NCBI GenBank assembly: GCA_037044905.1
Contig: JBAOKB010000156.1
Coordinates: 62,001 to 126,000 of the forward strand
DNA length: 64,000 nucleotides
From: Hortaea werneckii
Taxonomy: Eukaryota > Ascomycota > Dothideomycetes > Mycosphaerellales > Teratosphaeriaceae
Direction: 5' to 3'
Below the pieces are notes generated by a model. The model did no database searches. It was not told the DNA's origin and saw only the letters and a list, made by a program, of their open reading frames with translations. The translations under genes and the position numbers were made by a program. Positions 1 to 12,432 of this stretch are shown here, one piece after another (positions within the stretch are counted from its first letter, which is position 1; the number at the start of each line of letters is the position of its first letter).

Positions 1-930
1 TACTACTAGCTATAGTAGTAGCTAGCGCTATAATAGTATTATAGGGGAGAGAAAGCGACTATAAGAAAGGGGTAGAAAAGGATAAGGTAGAGAGAGAGAG
101 AGAGAGAGAGAGGGCTAGGTTAATATAGGTATTAAGGCAAAGGGCTACTACTAGATTACGCTTAAAGCTATAATAGTAGTTAGTATAGATTTATTCCTAA
201 AGTAAATAGTAGCTATTAGGAACGAATTCTAACTACGCTTACTTCTACTACTTATAAACAATAGCCTAATCGCTATTATACTAATACTTCTAAGGTATAG
301 TAGTAGTATAAGAGACTATAAGGGTCTTAAAGAGGATAGGGAAGATAGCGAGGGTACTATGTATAGTATAAGCTATCTTAATAGTAGTAGTAGTAGTAGT
401 ATTATTATTATTATTATTACTATTACTATTACTATTACTACTATTACTATTATAATAATAGTAGTAGTAATAGTTATAGTTAAAAGAGTAAAAAAAAAAT
501 AAAAGAAAACTATAATATATTACCTCTTTATATAATTATAAAGTTAAGTTATAATAGCTAGTTGTTCTTTCCTATTATATATAAATAATAAATAATATAA
601 ACTTATTATTAATTCTCTCCTAATTAAGCTAGCGACAATTAGGAAGGAAATATAATTTTTAATTTACGCCTAATAAGACTCTTAGACTTAGAGCTTACTC
701 TTCTTTTCTATTATATCTTTATCTCTTTAAAATAGAAATTACTACTCGTTACTACTAAGTAAATAAAAATATTAAAAGTTAAAGTATTCTTTCCTAATAT
801 AAAGCCTTTATATTAGAAGAGAATTTGCTACGCTTCTAAAGTAAAGTAAAGTTAACGGAGGTGCCTATACGCTTACGTAATAGAGTAAGCTCGGCGTTAT
901 CCTAAAGCTCGGCTTTCTAGGAATACCTAG
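1..930. repeat. AT-rich, repeat-decayed block with microsatellites
   Basis: The block is strongly AT-rich and full of TA, TAG and TAT triplets. It contains an (AG)n stretch near 90-113, (TAG)n passing into (TAT)n and (ACT)n near 385-475, and an A-run near 490. No open frame of note exists on either strand. Composition switches abruptly near 930 to the mixed composition of the rest of the window. Such blocks in filamentous ascomycetes are usually transposon remains mutated by repeat-induced point mutation, but I recognise no transposon protein or terminal repeat here, so that origin is inferred. Confidence 0.6.
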
Positions 931-1713
931 TTAATAAAACGCGACCGGTACATGGTTATTTAGAGACAGCGAGGCGACAGAACGAATACGTCGCGATGAA
1001 AATGCGCCAAGCGCATATGGGGAGGATGCACTTATCAGCAAAACAGTCTCATCTCTTGCAATGTCTCCTTGAGGCCAGCAATGAGACTCAACGCCTGACC
1101 TCACTACTATTAAACTCCATCTACCCGGGTCCCATAGAAATAGCATCTTGAAGACGGGAGACATTCGACTTGCACTAGGCTCCCTTCAGCATTCTCCCGC
1201 ATGCCGTGAAAGATCAACAGATCCGACGAGCCAGGAAGTTTCAGGCGACGCTAACCTTTTACGATGGACTTTCCTAAATGGTTCCGTCAGAGGTAACTCT
1301 CTCCGTTTACTAGGACTCTGTCCAGGTTCTTACATTGCTTCGACATGTGAGCTACTGGTATAGAGGTGGCAATTGCAACCGGCTGGTACCCTCTCCAGAT
1401 GGGGGTGGAGAGGCTAGTGTTCAGTCCCACGGGGTTGCCATGCATCCTTCTCACGCTTATACGGTGCTACATGTCTGGGGGCAGCGGTTTTGGCAGGTGA
1501 TGTACATGGACGCCCCCTCGTATGGCTCCATCTTCCAGGTCAAGTAAGATTCCAAGCGCACGTACGTATGCTGTCGCGCATGCAGATATGGGAGTGTAGG
1601 ACAACTATAAACTCGCATTGCTTCACGTCCAGCATTCTTTCGCTCTTCTACGAAAACACTATCAGCAGCTGTGTCTGGACTGCCCTCAAATTATTCATAC
1701 TTCTGATCCCAAC
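931..1713. other. Intergenic, upstream flank of transporter gene
   Basis: Normal-composition sequence between the AT-rich block and the transporter ATG. Short open frames on both strands show no recognisable protein. It presumably carries the promoter and 5' leader of the transporter. I identified no specific regulatory motif. Confidence 0.4.
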
Positions 1714-3639
1714 ATGTCTACATCTTACGAGCAAAACAATGCTGCCGCTGGCGCCGTTGAAAAGAACCTTTTCGGAGAGAAGCAGTGGGACGCTTCATCT
1801 GATGCCCACATCGAGGAGGTAAAGGGGACTGCCACTGTCACCGACGAGGTGACCGAACTCTCCGCCATCGAGGCCACCGCTGCAAGTACCGCAGCATGGC
1901 TCATCTCCATAACAGTGAGCTTGGGAGGCTTCCTTTTCGGGTATGAATTCCACAAGAAGCGTTCATGAGTTTCCTAGGACCACCAACGACTATGCTGACG
2001 GGCGAACGACGCGCAGTTACGATACAGGTTACATCTCATCCGTCCTAGTCTCCATCGGCACCTCGCTCGGACACACTCTCAGCTCCAGCGAACAAGAACT
2101 CGTCACCTCCCTCACTTCAGGCGGAGCGTTGGTCGGCGCCGTCATGGCGGGTTTGACAGCCGACCGCTTCGGTCGTAAGACGCCTATCTGGCTCGCCTGT
2201 GCAACTTTCATCATTGGCACGGTCCTCCAGACTGCGGCTTACTCTGTTGCTCAGTTCGCCGTCGGCCGCTTCATTGTCGGTCTGGGCGTTGGCTCGGCAG
2301 CAATGGTCGTTCCTTTGTACATTGGTGAGCTAGCGCCAGCGAAATACCGAGGCCGTATGATTGCCTTCAACAACATGTCCGTGACACTTGGACAACTGGT
2401 GGCGAGTGCTATCGGTGCAGGACTGGCGCAAGTTGAGGGTGAAGGCTGGCGGGGCACCGTTGGCATTGGAGCTGCCCCTGCTGTTGGGCTGGCCATCATG
2501 CTTCTATGGTGTCCCGAGTCACCGCGCCAACTTGTTGCGCATGGTCGTTTGGAAGAAGCGGGAAAGGTTCTTATGCGCATCTATCCCACTTCCACCGCCA
2601 GCCAGCGAGCCGCGAAAATCAGGTCGATCGAGATGTCGATCCACGAGGCTACAGCAAGTGTGGAGCAGGAGTCCCTTTGGGTGTCATTCCGTCGCATTTT
2701 CACCACGCCGGCCACTGGTAGGGCGGTCCTGACGGCAAGTTTGGTCATGGCCATCTGTGAGTTGCTCTTTGATGTTTTGTTCACCTTCCTTCGTCGCTGA
2801 CAAGCATTTCTCTAGCTCAACTGGGTGGTTTCAATACCCTCATGTATTACAGTGCTACCCTTTTCGCCATTGTCGGTTTCACTAACGCTACCGCTGTAAG
2901 TATCCAGAGAGCGCCCTGCCTTTAATACACTTTTAGCTGACCAAAATCTCAATCAGGTTGCGATCACGGTGTCTGGAACCAACTTCGTTTTCTCCGTCGT
3001 CAATCTTTTGCTTGTCGACAAGTTCGGCCGTCGCATCCTCCTTTGCATCAGCACGCTTGGCATGTCCATTTGCATGCTTATCGCCGTGATCGCTTTCCGC
3101 TGGATTCCAATCGATACCTCCACCCTCACTCTAGAAGAAGGCGCTGATGTCGGCTGGGCCGGTATTCTGGTCCTGGTGACAATCATTTTCTATGTGGCCT
3201 TCTACTCCTCAGGAGTAGCGACCATAGCCTGGATCGGCACGGAGCTCATCCCGTTGGAAGTGAGAGCTTTGGGCACAATGGTGAATACAGTGACGTGCTG
3301 GAGCACAAACATTATCATTGCATCGACTTTCCTCAGTATGATGAAAGGGATGACACCAAGTGGAGCTTTCGGTTTCTACTGTGGCATTTGCTTCGTTGGA
3401 TGGGTTTTCATCGTCATCTGCTATCCAGGTAAGTTGCACAGCACTTGCCTTGCCCTCGAATTCGACGGAGACCAAAGATTGTTGGAACTGACGCATTTTG
3501 AATCGCAGACGTCAAGGGGATGCCGCTCGAGACAATCCGAGATGTGTTTCGTCATGGATTTGGCAGAAAGTACAGCAAGCAATGGCAGCGCGAGCACAAG
3601 CACGAGAGGAAGGAAGCGCAGCAAAGCTTTGGACATTGA
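1714..3639 (+). CDS. MFS sugar/myo-inositol-type transporter
   Basis: Five exons: 1714-1940, 2017-2756, 2816-2895, 2957-3428, 3509-3639 (introns 76, 59, 61 and 80 nt), about 549 aa. The protein has the sugar porter layout: a GGFLFGYDTGY start of helix 1, DRFGRK between helices 2 and 3, GRFIVGLGVG, PESPRQL after helix 6, and a second half opening with QLGGFNTLMYYS. The GYDTGYISSVLVSIG segment and a C-terminal YPDVKGMPLE match the fungal Itr1/Itr2 myo-inositol branch better than hexose transporters, which is a family-level inference. It would sit in the plasma membrane as a 12-helix proton symporter. The first intron separates the GG and YD of the helix 1 motif, and each splice restores the conserved sequence. 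It is the first gene after the AT-rich block. Confidence 0.85.
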
Positions 3640-4303
3640 GATATACATATCAGAAATTAGCAGAAAGAGATGACTAGACATCTTTTATTACACTGAATCC
3701 CAAATCAGAGGAAAATATATATTACTCAATGCTGTGTACGTGACGCTAGTCCACCTGGCGCCTGTCCAGAACGGGAAACAGTCTAGACAACAAGGCCAAG
3801 ACACCAAGGCGAATTCCTCTCATGTTTGCATAGTCTTTGAATGGCCTCAGATGTGAACGTGTCTACGGTATTGTCGACATGCGAGTTATGCAAGTGCATA
3901 AAGCTTCATGAATGCTGAAGACCGTATGCACAAAGTACCTTCCTAGTTCGTATTTTGCGCTAAAAAAGGGTCCTCCCACAAGCTCCCGTACAAGCCGGAC
4001 CAATCGAATCTCGGAATCAAGCCCATCACAACTTGCGATTACACGCAAGCGAAGACCTGCTTTATCGCTACCTTCGACAACAGGCTCTCGAATGTCCTTG
4101 GGTCGTTCTTAGTATGATAAGTGCAACGCAACCCACAGCAATTATGATGGTGCGGACCTGTACAATAACAAAATTGTCCGCCTCCGAACTCCTCCATAAT
4201 GAAGTTCCAGCGATTGAGGGGAAGCTAGGCGTCATTCATTACAAACCAACCTCGTCGGAGCTTCTGGAGCTTCAAACGGATGATCTCATCAAGCATTGCA
4301 ACC
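3640..4303. other. Intergenic between transporter and GST
   Basis: About 660 bp between two plus-strand genes. It holds the 3' flank of the transporter and the upstream region of the GST. Small open frames show nothing recognisable. Confidence 0.4.
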
Positions 4304-4429
4304 ATGTGGGCAGCTAGGTCACTCTCGTCCAGCTTAATTCGTTCTTACAGTCTGCGTTCCTATCCTCCACTCAGCTTCAGGAAACCTGCAACTTGGATAA
4401 CAAGACCATTTACCACAACCACTATCAAG

Positions 4430-5249
4430 ATGGCTCCCCAGCTGTACACCGACGAGACGCCCGCCGAGGTGAAGAATGCGAAGGGGCTGCATTTGTTGAC
4501 CATGAACACTCCTAATGGTCAAGCTGTGCAGATCTTCCTGGAAGAGCTGAAAGATGCTGGGTATGACATCGACTGGACTACGACACTTGTCGACATTATG
4601 ACCAATGATCAGAAGAAAGTACGCGAAACACCAGTCCCTATACATATCATCCATCACTATTGGCTCAGCTTCTAACCAAGACACGTTTCAACAGGACTGG
4701 TTCCTGCGTCTCGACCCCAATGGCCGCATCCCCGTGCTCGTCGACAACACCACCTCACCTAACCCATTCCCAGTCATGGAGACGAGCGCTGAGATGCTCT
4801 ACCTGCTCAAGAAGTACGACAAGAATGACACGTTCGGGTTCAAGGACGATATGGAGCGTAGTCAGTGCCTGCAGTGGGTGTTCTTCTGGCACGGGAGCGG
4901 GGCGCCGTATCAAGGGCAGGTCAACCACTTCACGCGAGCCGCGCCGGAGAAGATCGAGTACGCGATCAACCGGTTCAAGAACGAGACCCTGCGCGTGTAC
5001 GGCGTGCTCGAGATCCAGCTCTCTGGGAAGTACGGTGATGGGCCGAGAGACTACCTGGCCGGCAAGGGCAAAGGCGAGTACTCTGTTGCAGACATGAAGA
5101 CTTGGCCGTGGGTCAAGGGATGGGAGCGTTCAGGCTTCACGCAGGAGGACATGAAGCCCTTCCCGAACGTCATGAAGTGGATCGATCGTATTGCTGCGCG
5201 CCCGGCAGTACAGAGAGGAATTGGTGACGCCTACGCGCTCAAGAAGTAA
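4430..5249 (+). CDS. Ure2-like glutathione S-transferase
   Basis: Exons 4430-4618 and 4695-5249 (76-nt intron), 247 aa from the ATG at 4430. An N-terminal thioredoxin-like part (LHLLTMNTPNGQAVQIFLEEL, then DWFLRLDPNGRIPVLVD and METSAEMLYLLKKYD) is followed by an all-helical GST C-domain with SVADMKTWPWV. This is the Ure2/YghU/YfcG-like class, using glutathione in detoxification or disulfide reduction. An in-frame ATG at 4304 adds 42 residues that are rich in Arg and Ser and lack acidic residues, resembling a mitochondrial targeting presequence. Two start sites could give mitochondrial and cytosolic forms; the 4430 start fits the usual family N-terminus. Confidence 0.88.
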
Positions 5250-6409
5250 GGATGATCTCAAATACCAAAGGTTGGGGTCTGAGAACTATGCCGACCAGTG
5301 ATGTAGGTCTAAGCTTTGACGTGAAACATCATGTAAACATCAAATGAGACGAATGATAATGGCATGAATGCCTCTTGGAACTCAAACTTGTGATTACATG
5401 TCACTGTTGAAGGCCAGAATGATGCCAGAAGGTTATGCAAGCTCTTTAACTTTCTCTCTGTTGTTATCATCCCCTTATTGTTGTTTTTCCATACTGTTAA
5501 GACGTATGCCACAGAGCTAGATTGCAATGCTCAGCCGAAGGCATATTGCAGATGCCATTTGCAAAGACATGTCCCGCGCGTTAAAGCCAAGTTGTCTTGC
5601 AAGAAAAAGTCCACGAGTTCTCTCTAATCGGGATAGGCCCGAAACCATGTCTCCCTGGCAATTGCTATGTCTTCCCAACTCCAGGAGCCGACGCCAAGCA
5701 TTGGCTAGACGCAATGCACCATAGGCATGATCTGTCTGTGTTGACTGAGTCATTCGATGGAATTCATCGTCTATCGTGTGCCTGTCGCGGAGGCCTCGCA
5801 AGCCGAGCAGCTATGTGAGCCTGCAGCTGTACCAGTGTCGACGGCATACCACTTGTCGGAGTGTCGCAGCGATTCACATCGTGAATATGCGATGTGACTT
5901 CCGTCAAGTACACATGTTGGAGTCGCAGGTCGTACGTCCAAGACCAGTATCAAGACGCGGCAGATACGGTACGTGTTCCTCGGTTCTGGGAGAGCACGGC
6001 GGGGCGGCGGTCTCGGTTCTCAGCATGAAGGTGGTTGAGACAGCGAAAAGAGCCACCAGCTTCAAAGCACATTATCCTTCAACACCATCTGTCAGCAAAG
6101 CATCCTCCAATTTTATGAACGCGAAGTAGTGATGGAATGTATGTGTGATCAGCCTGTTGGGATAGTCCACATTGTTTGGATCGCGCTAACGTCCTTCAGT
6201 GGGATAGAGCATGTGTTTTCATCATAGCAAGGAGAGGGAATGAAGGTAAGCATAGCACTGACTTACCTCGTAATGCTGAGGCGCTTCCCTTCGAGCTTAT
6301 TCTCAACGGGCTCATGAGGCAGATCAAAGCCCAGACAAATCCAATGGCAGCGAGGAGATTCTTCGTCGTCCCATGGTGAGTATCTTTCCAGGTGTTTCAC
6401 GCTACGCCC
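5250..6409. other. Intergenic between convergent GST and TRM112
   Basis: About 1.16 kb between converging genes. Several short open frames lie on both strands, but none resembles a known protein or shows a convincing exon-intron structure. I see no RNA gene. Confidence 0.4.
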
Positions 6410-6870
6410 TCACACCATGTGGCTTGGTAGGAGGAAGTTGGCTATGCCTTCCTTCACCGCATACTCGTGGCTGCAGTTGCCGCACACCAGCTTGCCGTTA
6501 GCTATAGCGGTCTCCATGAGCAAAGTGTGGAGGTCTTTGAGCGTCTGGGATGGCTCGCCACTCTCATCTGCGAGTTCCTCCGGCGCAGGAGTCTCTGCTG
6601 GCAGATTCGGCAGACCAAGCTGTAGAAGTTGCGATCAGCAAGACGAACTCCTTATAGCAGAGAGAAGGAATTCAGGGGACGTACCTCGTTCGCTAACGTC
6701 TTCATGGCCTCCCAATCCAATCTCGGCAGCATGTTTTTGATGAAGACCGGATTCAGTTCAATTTCGACCTGCTCCAGCTCCGCCTCCTTCGGGTGCAGCG
6801 GGAAAGCATCAGCGCTGGACTTGCATGTCTTACGCGCACACGTCAAGAAGTTGAGCGTGAGGAGCTTCAT
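6410..6870 (-). CDS. TRM112: Trm112, methyltransferase activator subunit
   Basis: Exons (minus) 6870-6685 and 6619-6410 with a 65-nt intron, 131 aa. It starts MKLLTLNFLTCARKTC, contains the AFPLHPKEAELE and LPRLDWEAMKTLA segments, and ends with KLVCGNCSHEYAVKEGIANFLLPSHMV, which is the Trm112 signature. Cys11 and Cys16 plus the CGNC pair (Cys108, Cys111) would bind zinc as in yeast Trm112. The protein is a small obligate partner that stabilises methyltransferases acting on tRNA (Trm9, Trm11), 18S rRNA (Bud23) and release factor eRF1 (Mtq2). Length matches the family (about 125-135 aa). The ATG at 6870 is chosen because it begins the conserved N-terminus; upstream codons in the same frame are not conserved. 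Confidence 0.95.
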
Positions 6871-7459
6871 CTTTGCAAGTGTGCGTGTATCTCGACGCGG
6901 CCTGCATTGCTGTGAGAAAGGGTTTGCAAGTTCAAAAAGAAAGTTACGTCTGGCTGCTAGCCAATCACCTTTCGGCCCGTAGTGCGCCAAGCATACAAAC
7001 ACGTGATCTTCATTTCGGGAGCGACGGCAACAGAACGAAATGAAGTATGACATAGGGCAACGAAAGTGAGAGGACCGATTGCGATGGCGACACGAATCTC
7101 TGCCTACCAGAAACCCTGTTCATGCGAAAAGCACCCGTCCTCTCCCAGCGCCAGCGATAGCACCTCTACCATTACAACCCACCCTCAAACGCCTCCCAGA
7201 TCTAACTGCATTGTCACATATTCGCAAAAGATTTTGGAAGCCCACGCAATGCAAGAAATGTAAGAACAGACGATTTTTGTTGCACGCCCCCAATTATGTC
7301 CACCCATACCCAAGATTCCCAAAAAGCTTAGCCTGCCGGCCGGCCAGTGTGTATAAGAAGGCCCTCGGAAGATCCACATATACATTACGTCCTCCAAAGT
7401 ACGCGTCGCAATTCCCGCGTGTTCCGTGCTCGCCTTGTCGAAAAGGCGCAATTCTGCTC
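6871..7459. other. Intergenic between TRM112 and the 1023-aa gene
   Basis: Roughly 590 bp holding the TRM112 promoter side and the 3' flank of the next minus-strand gene. No gene or recognisable element was seen. Confidence 0.4.
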
Positions 7460-10400
7460 TTACTCGAAGTTGTGGTACATATCGCTCAATGCAGGCTCAT
7501 TTTGAGAAGCCTTTTTGTCCTTCCTCCGCCATCCGAATTTCTTTTCTGATCTCTTCTTGGCCATTTCCGCCCAACCGTCGTCTTCGTCCTCTTCAGGGCC
7601 AACTTGGCGAGCAGTGATCTTTGCAGAGCCCTTGGGCTTATCGACCACGCGGATGGTGTTCCTTTGCTGCTCCTGTCGGCTCTCTGGCCTTTGCTGATTC
7701 GTGAATGCTTGGAGAGTCATGGAAGAGGTCATGCTGTGAGAGCGCGGTGTACCTGCATCGCCATTGGTCTGGACTGGCCGATACCGATTAGGCAATCCAA
7801 TGTTACTGCGCTCGCTAGGTGCAATTGACGGGGTGTAACCGGGGCCAGGACCCCCCAAATTGTTCTGGTCGTATCCGAAAGCACCTGGCATTGCGCTTGA
7901 TGGTCGTCGCTGTCCCTGATTGGCGTCCCACTGAGGAGGCGGGGCCATCATTGTCATAGCACGGCCTTGGTTTGGCATCCCACCCGGGAACCCTGGAGAC
8001 TGATTTGCGATGGACGTTGGTCGCGATCCAGCACCAGGAACGCCCAAGTAGTCCTGGGACTGTGGTTGCGGCGAGGGTTGACCCATCTGTTGTTGCTGCA
8101 TTGCAAGCATATTTTGCATGACTTGCATCTGCATCTGCATGAACTGGTGCATTTGCATCTGGCTTGCATCTGGACCTGGAGGCATTGGCATTTGAGGCAT
8201 TTGAGGAGTAGGCGGCATGTTAGGCATGTACCCGCTCGGAGAGTACACCGACGGAGCTGCCACGCTGCCCATGCTCATGGTGCGAGGCATATGCGGCATT
8301 TGAGGAGCCATCTGGGGCATGTTCGAAGGCAGCGGGCTGAATGAGTTAGACAGCATACTCGGGTTTGCTCTCCGCGCGGCTTTGGCACGCTCTTCTCCGG
8401 CGATGACGCCGACTAGTCCACCAGGATGACCAGGCGACTGTTGTTGAGGTGCACCGCCGTACATGGATTGGTTGCTGCTGAAAGCCATCGATTCGCGGTT
8501 ACTAGGATTTACAAGACTGGCGCCAAAGTACGGGTCTTGCGGCAATCTTCTGGCAAAAGGTGGCAAGTGGCCTTGGCCCGCACCGCCACCGATAATGGAA
8601 GCTGCTCCAGATGCTCTACGCTGAGCGTCGTTCTCTCCCATCCTAGTGGGTGGTCTTCCCGCATTGGGAAAGCCGTGAGCTTGCAAGATGCCCAATGGCA
8701 CATCTTCATCTTCGTCTGCTTCTGGCTTGCCTCTAATGCTTTCGGTTGGCGGATTGCCTCCGATTCCGCCCATATGCAATCCGTTTGTACTTCCTGGAGG
8801 TGCACTTTGCGAGTTGCGATCCAGAGATGGCCTGGCATTTGGCAATGCAGATGGGCCGCCTCCTGTGACTTTCTTCATTTGTTGCCTGTAGACAGCCATG
8901 TTCGCCTCCTGCTTCCTCCTCTGTTTGATCGCTTGCTCTGCACGTTCAGAGTCATCTTCATCGTCGTATTCATCTTCGGCATGTGCCTCCTCTTCTGCGC
9001 TATGTTCTTGGCTGCTGTCTCCTCTTTGTAGTGCATCGAATTGTGCTTTTGTCATTCTTTTGGGTGTTCCACTTGCTGTCCTGTCGTGGCCTGGTCTGAT
9101 TGCGCGGCTTGGAGGTCCACTTGGCGAAGAATCGAAAAGGGTCGCATCTTGAAACTTGCTTTGTGCAGCCTTGACTGCCCTTGGCGTTGCATTGGAAGAT
9201 TCGGTTCCAAATAAAGGTTCGTCCTTTTCGCTGTATGGACTTGCAGCGCCTTCTCGGGTCGCGCCCGCAACGGCCTGCGGCACTCGACCGGGACTTGGCG
9301 AACGTTTCGGTAGGGAAGTGTTGAAAGAGTTGGTAGACGCCGGGTGTGATAGGGTAGGTCCGTCGCTGAGTTGAACGCGCCTTACCCATCTGTCTCCGTC
9401 GTCCAGGTGAGACTGCCTGTTGCTATATGATGTCTCGCCCCCAGTCTTGTTGCAAATGAGAATCTCTCGCTCATCCGACGAAGATGTTCGCTCTAGTTCA
9501 GGTGAGGTGTTCCGATTCGGAAGAGGCTCGTAGCCTTTCGCGCGACCAAGGAAAGCTGGAGCTATGCCTGGTGATGGGCGATCGTCAAGTCGCGGTGAGC
9601 TCAAGGCAGAGCCCGACATCAAGCCATCCTGCGAATTACGTGTGTCCCAGCCATATGGCGAATCTGCACCGTCTCTTGATGTTCCAATAGCATTCGGCGA
9701 AGGGGTAAATGAAGCGCGAGAGAGTGTCTTGGGTGGGAACATGGGTTCCGACTCCTGACTTATGTTAGCGAACGAACGTATCCATCATGCCCATGAGACC
9801 TACAGTTCTATGAAAGCCACCAACGACAGGCGGCCGTTGCAGCGGCAGTTCCTCCCTGCTCTTAGTCTTCCCAATACCTGCAAACATGTTGCCAAAGTCG
9901 TCATCCTCTCCAAAGTCAGGCGCGCCTAGGCTCAAGTTCTGCTGAGGTTTGGTTGGTACGGCAGTGCTAGCATAGCTGCTTTCCGTTGTCGATCTATCTC
10001 TTCGGGGGCTAGCTCGGTGCTCAGGTATCTGTGGTACTTCGAAGCTCGGGGTAGACTCGTCCGCGGGGCCGCTGTTTGGCGCTGGGGATGTACGGTTTGA
10101 CTTTTGACCAAAGGAGATTGCTCGGACGGCTCGAGATCTGAAGGACGGCGGAGGAGGTAAAGGTGTATCGGCGTCGGTAGAGAGGGACTGCAACATAGAC
10201 GTGGTCTTCGGTTTCCGCGGGAAGAGCTCCTCGTCGTCCGGCTCGCGCTCAGGGTCGACTGACGACGGGAGTGTGGAGGATGAACTGTGCCTTGCAGACG
10301 CCGCCGAGGAGTCGTAGTATCCGCTAGTGCTCGAGTTGGTTGTGCCGCCGCTTCCCCTGTTCGCAGAGAGCCCGACCAGATTCTCTACGGACTTGCCCCG

Positions 10401-10580
10401 GAGGCCTGCAAGTGCAGCGCTGTACGGTCGGGTGGGCGGCTTCCCATCAAAGGAGTGTACTGGCCTCTCCGTCCGTTCGATGACCCGGAAAGTAGACTGC
10501 GCCGGCGTTGCGCCCTCGGGCTGGATGTCGAGGGCAGAGCCGGACGACTTTCTTCGGTTGAAAAGCTTCAGGTTCGGCAT
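7460..10580 (-). CDS. Large disordered protein of unknown function
   Basis: Exons (minus) 10580-9804 and 9754-7460, joined across a 49-nt intron with a CTAAC branch site, 1023 aa. The chosen start gives MPNLKLFNRRKSSGSAL; two upstream in-frame Mets look non-conserved. Almost the whole chain is low complexity: Ser/Pro-rich segments, an acidic HAEDEYDDEDDSERAEQ stretch followed by a basic helical part, then a Met/Gln-rich tract (about residues 740-790, MQMHQFMQMQMQVMQNM type). The C-terminus is a compact charged segment containing DDGWAEMAKKRSEKKFGWRRKDKK. Distribution of features suggests a scaffold or a phospho-regulated protein with conserved short motifs at both ends. I cannot assign a function. 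The frame is clean apart from the single intron. Confidence 0.75.
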
Positions 10581-12432
10581 ACAGCCGGTGTTGACCTGGT
10601 TGGATCTCAAGAATGTGCTTGGACGACAGCCGCGGGATCTGCCTCTCGTTTGTGTCTGTACCAAACAACATCCAAGAAAGCGTCAAGTACACCTGCAGTA
10701 TTGTCTCCCAGTAATATTCGTAACGTCGCGCTTGCTCCCGGCCCAGGTGCACGTCCTCGCTATTTCCGTCTGCGGTGGAGCCTGAGGTCTAGGTGTGGTG
10801 GAGACCGTTCGTATCAGGCAGTCGCGACAGGCGCTGTTGGTCTGTCAGTGAATGGATGTCGATTATTATTGTGTGCTTGCAAGACGATCGAGCCGACTAG
10901 GGTGCGATGCTGAGGAAGGTCGACCTCGTCAAGTTGGGGATCGTCCGAAGAGTGCGTGTCGCTACACCATTCTCAGGTACAAGCTTCCCATCGCAACTCT
11001 ATTCTTCTAGCGCCTCCGCGCAAGTAAATTGAACGGCAGGACATACCAAGGTGTTTAGCACTTTGCCAACTTCCCACAACGCATATACAGTGAAGACTCC
11101 TTATTCTTTTCTGAAGGTGACGAAAGACTTTGGACACAGAAAATTGGATGTTACAAGCAGATGGCTCACTGATCAGCAGCGTGGTATGTCGTGAGCGCGC
11201 AGGGATACATGGGATCAAGGCTTCAGGAGTGGTCTAGCCTCATTAGTCGTCCAGTCGGACTTTCACAAGCAAAATCTCCTCACTTTTGCCAGCAGCAGCA
11301 AAGACACGGCGAATCCGCGAATGCAAAGTCTAGCATACTAGCAGTAGCGTGGCGAGATGCGCCAGCCCTGATTCGCCGCGACGGGATGCGTCGATCTGCT
11401 AAAGACGACCAGGAACAGTACGATGTGGCTTAAGCTTCGAGGTGGAGTCAGCAGCTTCAAACCGCGAGGTTGGTGGCCGCTGTTGAGCGCCGCATACTAC
11501 TGAGAGGCTACTTGCTCCTACCTCCTAGTTCCATAGATTGAGAGGTGTAGGAGGCTGGCGAGGCGCCCGTAATCTGCGCCATACGTCTTCTCCGCATCAC
11601 TACTACTCTCGGGGCCGCTTCCAGTAGTAGTGTCCAAGCAGTGTCTTGCCAACCATAGAATTCACCAGAGTTCGCCGCGCAACCGGCGGCTGAAGAGCTG
11701 CCACCCGGGTATCGTAACGGCCTCGCGGAGGAGAATCTCTCCGCAGTGGCCCGCCTTGCCTTTATTTCCAGCTTTGTTTTGGAGCCGCCAGTAATTATCC
11801 GATAATAACGAGCGTCCAGACTCCGCGGGAGACTCGACAGTCAGACTCACCGTCCTACCAATTCACACGTGTTTCCTGCGTCACCTTCTTCGCTTACATT
11901 GGAGTAGCACTACCCGAAGACCAACTTGTCGGGACCTTTGACCGAGCACGCAGCACCTGTTAAAGCCCGAGTAACCGCAGTCCATGACCCGTTTCCGCGT
12001 CTTACATGCAGTCTGCCGCACCTGGACGGCCCCGCTGCTTGCGCAAGCACCGATGGTAAACACGGTGAACACTGTAGGAGGAGGTAGTAGTAGCAGAACG
12101 TAATTGCCGTTTCCGTCTCCTCTCATCAACCTTTGCAACCTATGTGAAACGTGCTTAAGCTTGCGCCTCGTCAACCTTACTCTCAAACTGTAGCCCATAC
12201 AACATTGCAGCTCCCGCACTTCACAGCCCAGGTGGTGGGGCATTGGCAGAAGCTGTCCTGTGTGTCCACCTTTCGAAGGGAGGCTTGTGGATTCCACAAC
12301 GCCTCGGGTAGGCTTAGTAGTGAAATACTTTGCGGGGGCTACATCCATTGTGACCTCACTGCAGCGCACACAACCATTGCGTAGCACACATCGCTTGGCA
12401 CTTTTGGTCGTACAGGACGTAGAGAGATTTGG
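10581..12432. other. Long intergenic region, divergent promoters
   Basis: About 1.85 kb between the start of the minus-strand 1023-aa gene and the start of the plus-strand methyltransferase. Open frames here (the largest about 200 codons on the minus strand, 11881-12504) lack protein-like composition and overlap the methyltransferase start. Likely contains the two divergent promoters and 5' leaders. Confidence 0.4.

Noticed and set aside
1..930. CRISPR-like or tandem-repeat array
   Set aside because: The repeats are simple TAG/TAT/AG microsatellites without spacer-repeat structure, and the genome is fungal.
8426..9031. 201-codon plus-strand ORF
   Set aside because: Antisense shadow of the 1023-aa minus-strand gene; Cys/Trp/Ser-rich nonsense composition.
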